This document shows, in pieces, positions 63,195-64,000 of a stretch of 64,000 bases of DNA; position 1 is the stretch's first letter; every line of letters starts with the position of its first letter. Position numbers and translations under genes: made by a program. Where the stretch lies: contig JACRFB010000072.1 of NCBI GenBank assembly GCA_016218045.1, forward strand, positions 1-64,000, given 5' to 3'. Source of the DNA: Ignavibacteriota bacterium (GTDB lineage Bacteria > Bacteroidota > Ignavibacteria > SZUA-365). The notes under the pieces are model-generated. The model was given only the letters and a program-made list of their open reading frames with translations. It was not told where the DNA came from and searched no databases.

Positions 63195-64000
63195 ATGGAA
63201 CGTTTCTACCTCATAGATGGCATGGCGATCGCGTACCGCGCGTATTTCGCCTTTATTTCCAGGCCTCTCATCAACTCGAAAGGCATGAACACCAGCGCCG
63301 TTTTCGGCTTCGTAAGCACGCTGGAAAAAATCCTCTCCGAGGAAAAACCCGATCACATCGTCGTCGCGTTCGATACGAAGGAGCCCACGTTTCGGCACGA
63401 ACGCTATGTCGAGTACAAGGCCACGCGCGAGAAGATGCCCGACGACATGGTGGAGCAATTGCCCTTCCTCAAGCGCATCGTGGAGGGATACCGCATTCCT
63501 GTAATCGAGATGCCGGGCTGGGAGGCCGACGACATTATCGGCACACTCGCGAAGCGTGGCGAGCGTGAAGGCCTCGAATGTGTGCTGGTCACGCCCGACA
63601 AGGACTACATGCAGCTTGTCAGCGATACGACGCGCATTCTGCGGCCCGGTAAGACCTCGGACGTCTGGGAGAGCGTGGGCCTTGAGGGTGTACGCGAAAA
63701 GTTCGGTGTGCGCCCCGACCAGGTGATCGATGTGCTCGGATTGATCGGTGACGCTTCCGACAATATCCCCGGCGTCAAGGGCATCGGCGAAAAAACCGCC
63801 ATACCGCTGATTCAGGAGTTCGGATCCATTCCCGCCTTGTACGAAAACATCGACGCCGTGCAGAAGGTGAGTGTGCGCACAAAGCTGCTCGAGCAGCGCG
63901 ACATGGCCTATCTATCACGCGAGCTTGTGACCATCGACGTCGACGCGCCGGTGAATGTGGATCCCCACGAGTTGCGCGCGAAGCCGCGCAATGTCGCTTT
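63195..64000 (+). CDS. polA: DNA polymerase I, N-terminal part (cut by window end)
   Basis: 268 codons are visible and the frame stays open at the window end. The 5-prime nuclease domain is clear: MERFYLIDGMAIAYRAYFAF at the start, FDTKEPTFRHE, EADDIIGTLAKRGE, LVTPDKDYMQLV and DASDNIPGVKGIGEKTA. ATG 63195 has AGGA upstream. The polymerase domain is beyond the window. It is transcribed divergently from the SPFH gene. Confidence 0.95.
   Translation, partial: MERFYLIDGMAIAYRAYFAFISRPLINSKGMNTSAVFGFVSTLEKILSEEKPDHIVVAFDTKEPTFRHERYVEYKATREKMPDDMVEQLPFLKRIVEGYRIPVIEMPGWEADDIIGTLAKRGEREGLECVLVTPDKDYMQLVSDTTRILRPGKTSDVWESVGLEGVREKFGVRPDQVIDVLGLIGDASDNIPGVKGIGEKTAIPLIQEFGSIPALYENIDAVQKVSVRTKLLEQRDMAYLSRELVTIDVDAPVNVDPHELRAKPRNVA

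Overview
The window is a GC-rich bacterial chromosome segment, very probably from the FCB group (Ignavibacteria/Kapabacteria-like relatives of Bacteroidota and Chlorobi). Three things suggest this: two secreted proteins ending in type IX secretion (T9SS) C-terminal sorting domains, an alternative complex III (ActABCDEF) paired with an A2-type caa3-like cytochrome c oxidase, and dense gene packing with ATGA/GTGA/TGATG overlaps. The taxonomic placement is inference. I found no rRNA, tRNA, CRISPR array, transposase or phage gene.

Layout. 1-391: short tandem repeats (17 copies of an 8-mer, then degenerate 7-mer arrays). 392-15515 (minus): one long respiratory run reading lipoprotein cytochrome c, coxB, coxA, ctaA, ctaB, coxC, coxD, sco1, a DUF420 assembly protein, a small CxxC membrane protein, then actA-actB-actC-actD-actE-actF. 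Its best promoter is at 15644-15671. 15759-20155 (minus): three signalling genes (membrane PAS histidine kinase, receiver-only protein with Asn at the phosphorylation site, REC-kinase-REC hybrid). 20499-23150: thioredoxin, DUF302 protein, ECF sigma factor with its zinc-finger anti-sigma partner, and a YgjP-type metallopeptidase. 23422-31389: a 1641-residue VWA/T9SS surface protein, pyrimidine-nucleoside phosphorylase, a DUF1579 protein, a DMT protein and a thioesterase. 31679-36751: a heme-receptor-like TonB-dependent receptor, a hypothetical protein, a DUF4287/DUF5655 protein, a dual-specificity phosphatase-like protein and a SpoIIAA-like protein. 36777-41326: nuoA-F (complex I, without nuoG in view). 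41399-44704: acyl-CoA synthetase, and divergently a degenerate-kinase/receiver fusion.

44728-56867 (minus): housekeeping and envelope genes: pyrG, a T9SS protein, dnaG, a pterin dehydratase, a TPR protein, pyrE, cdsA, a zinc-ribbon protein, a CPBP protease, an unrecognised protein, a DUF3108 protein, a family 9 glycosyltransferase and a TPR anchor protein. 56992-64000: DNA metabolism: dnaX, a HerA-like protein with a destroyed P-loop and a long charged tail, and xth (all plus); a minus-strand SPFH/ribbon-helix-helix pair; and the start of polA (plus).

How it fits together. NADH enters through Nuo, quinol is oxidised by the Act complex, electrons pass by membrane-bound cytochromes c to the CoxABCD oxidase, and CtaA/CtaB/Sco/DUF420 supply heme A and copper, so the organism respires aerobically. 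The most interesting non-standard items are the P-loop-less HerA-like protein beside dnaX, three GATAT repeats at exact 11-bp spacing over the SPFH-RHH promoter, two signalling proteins with inactivated catalytic sites, and heptamer arrays in intergenic gaps.
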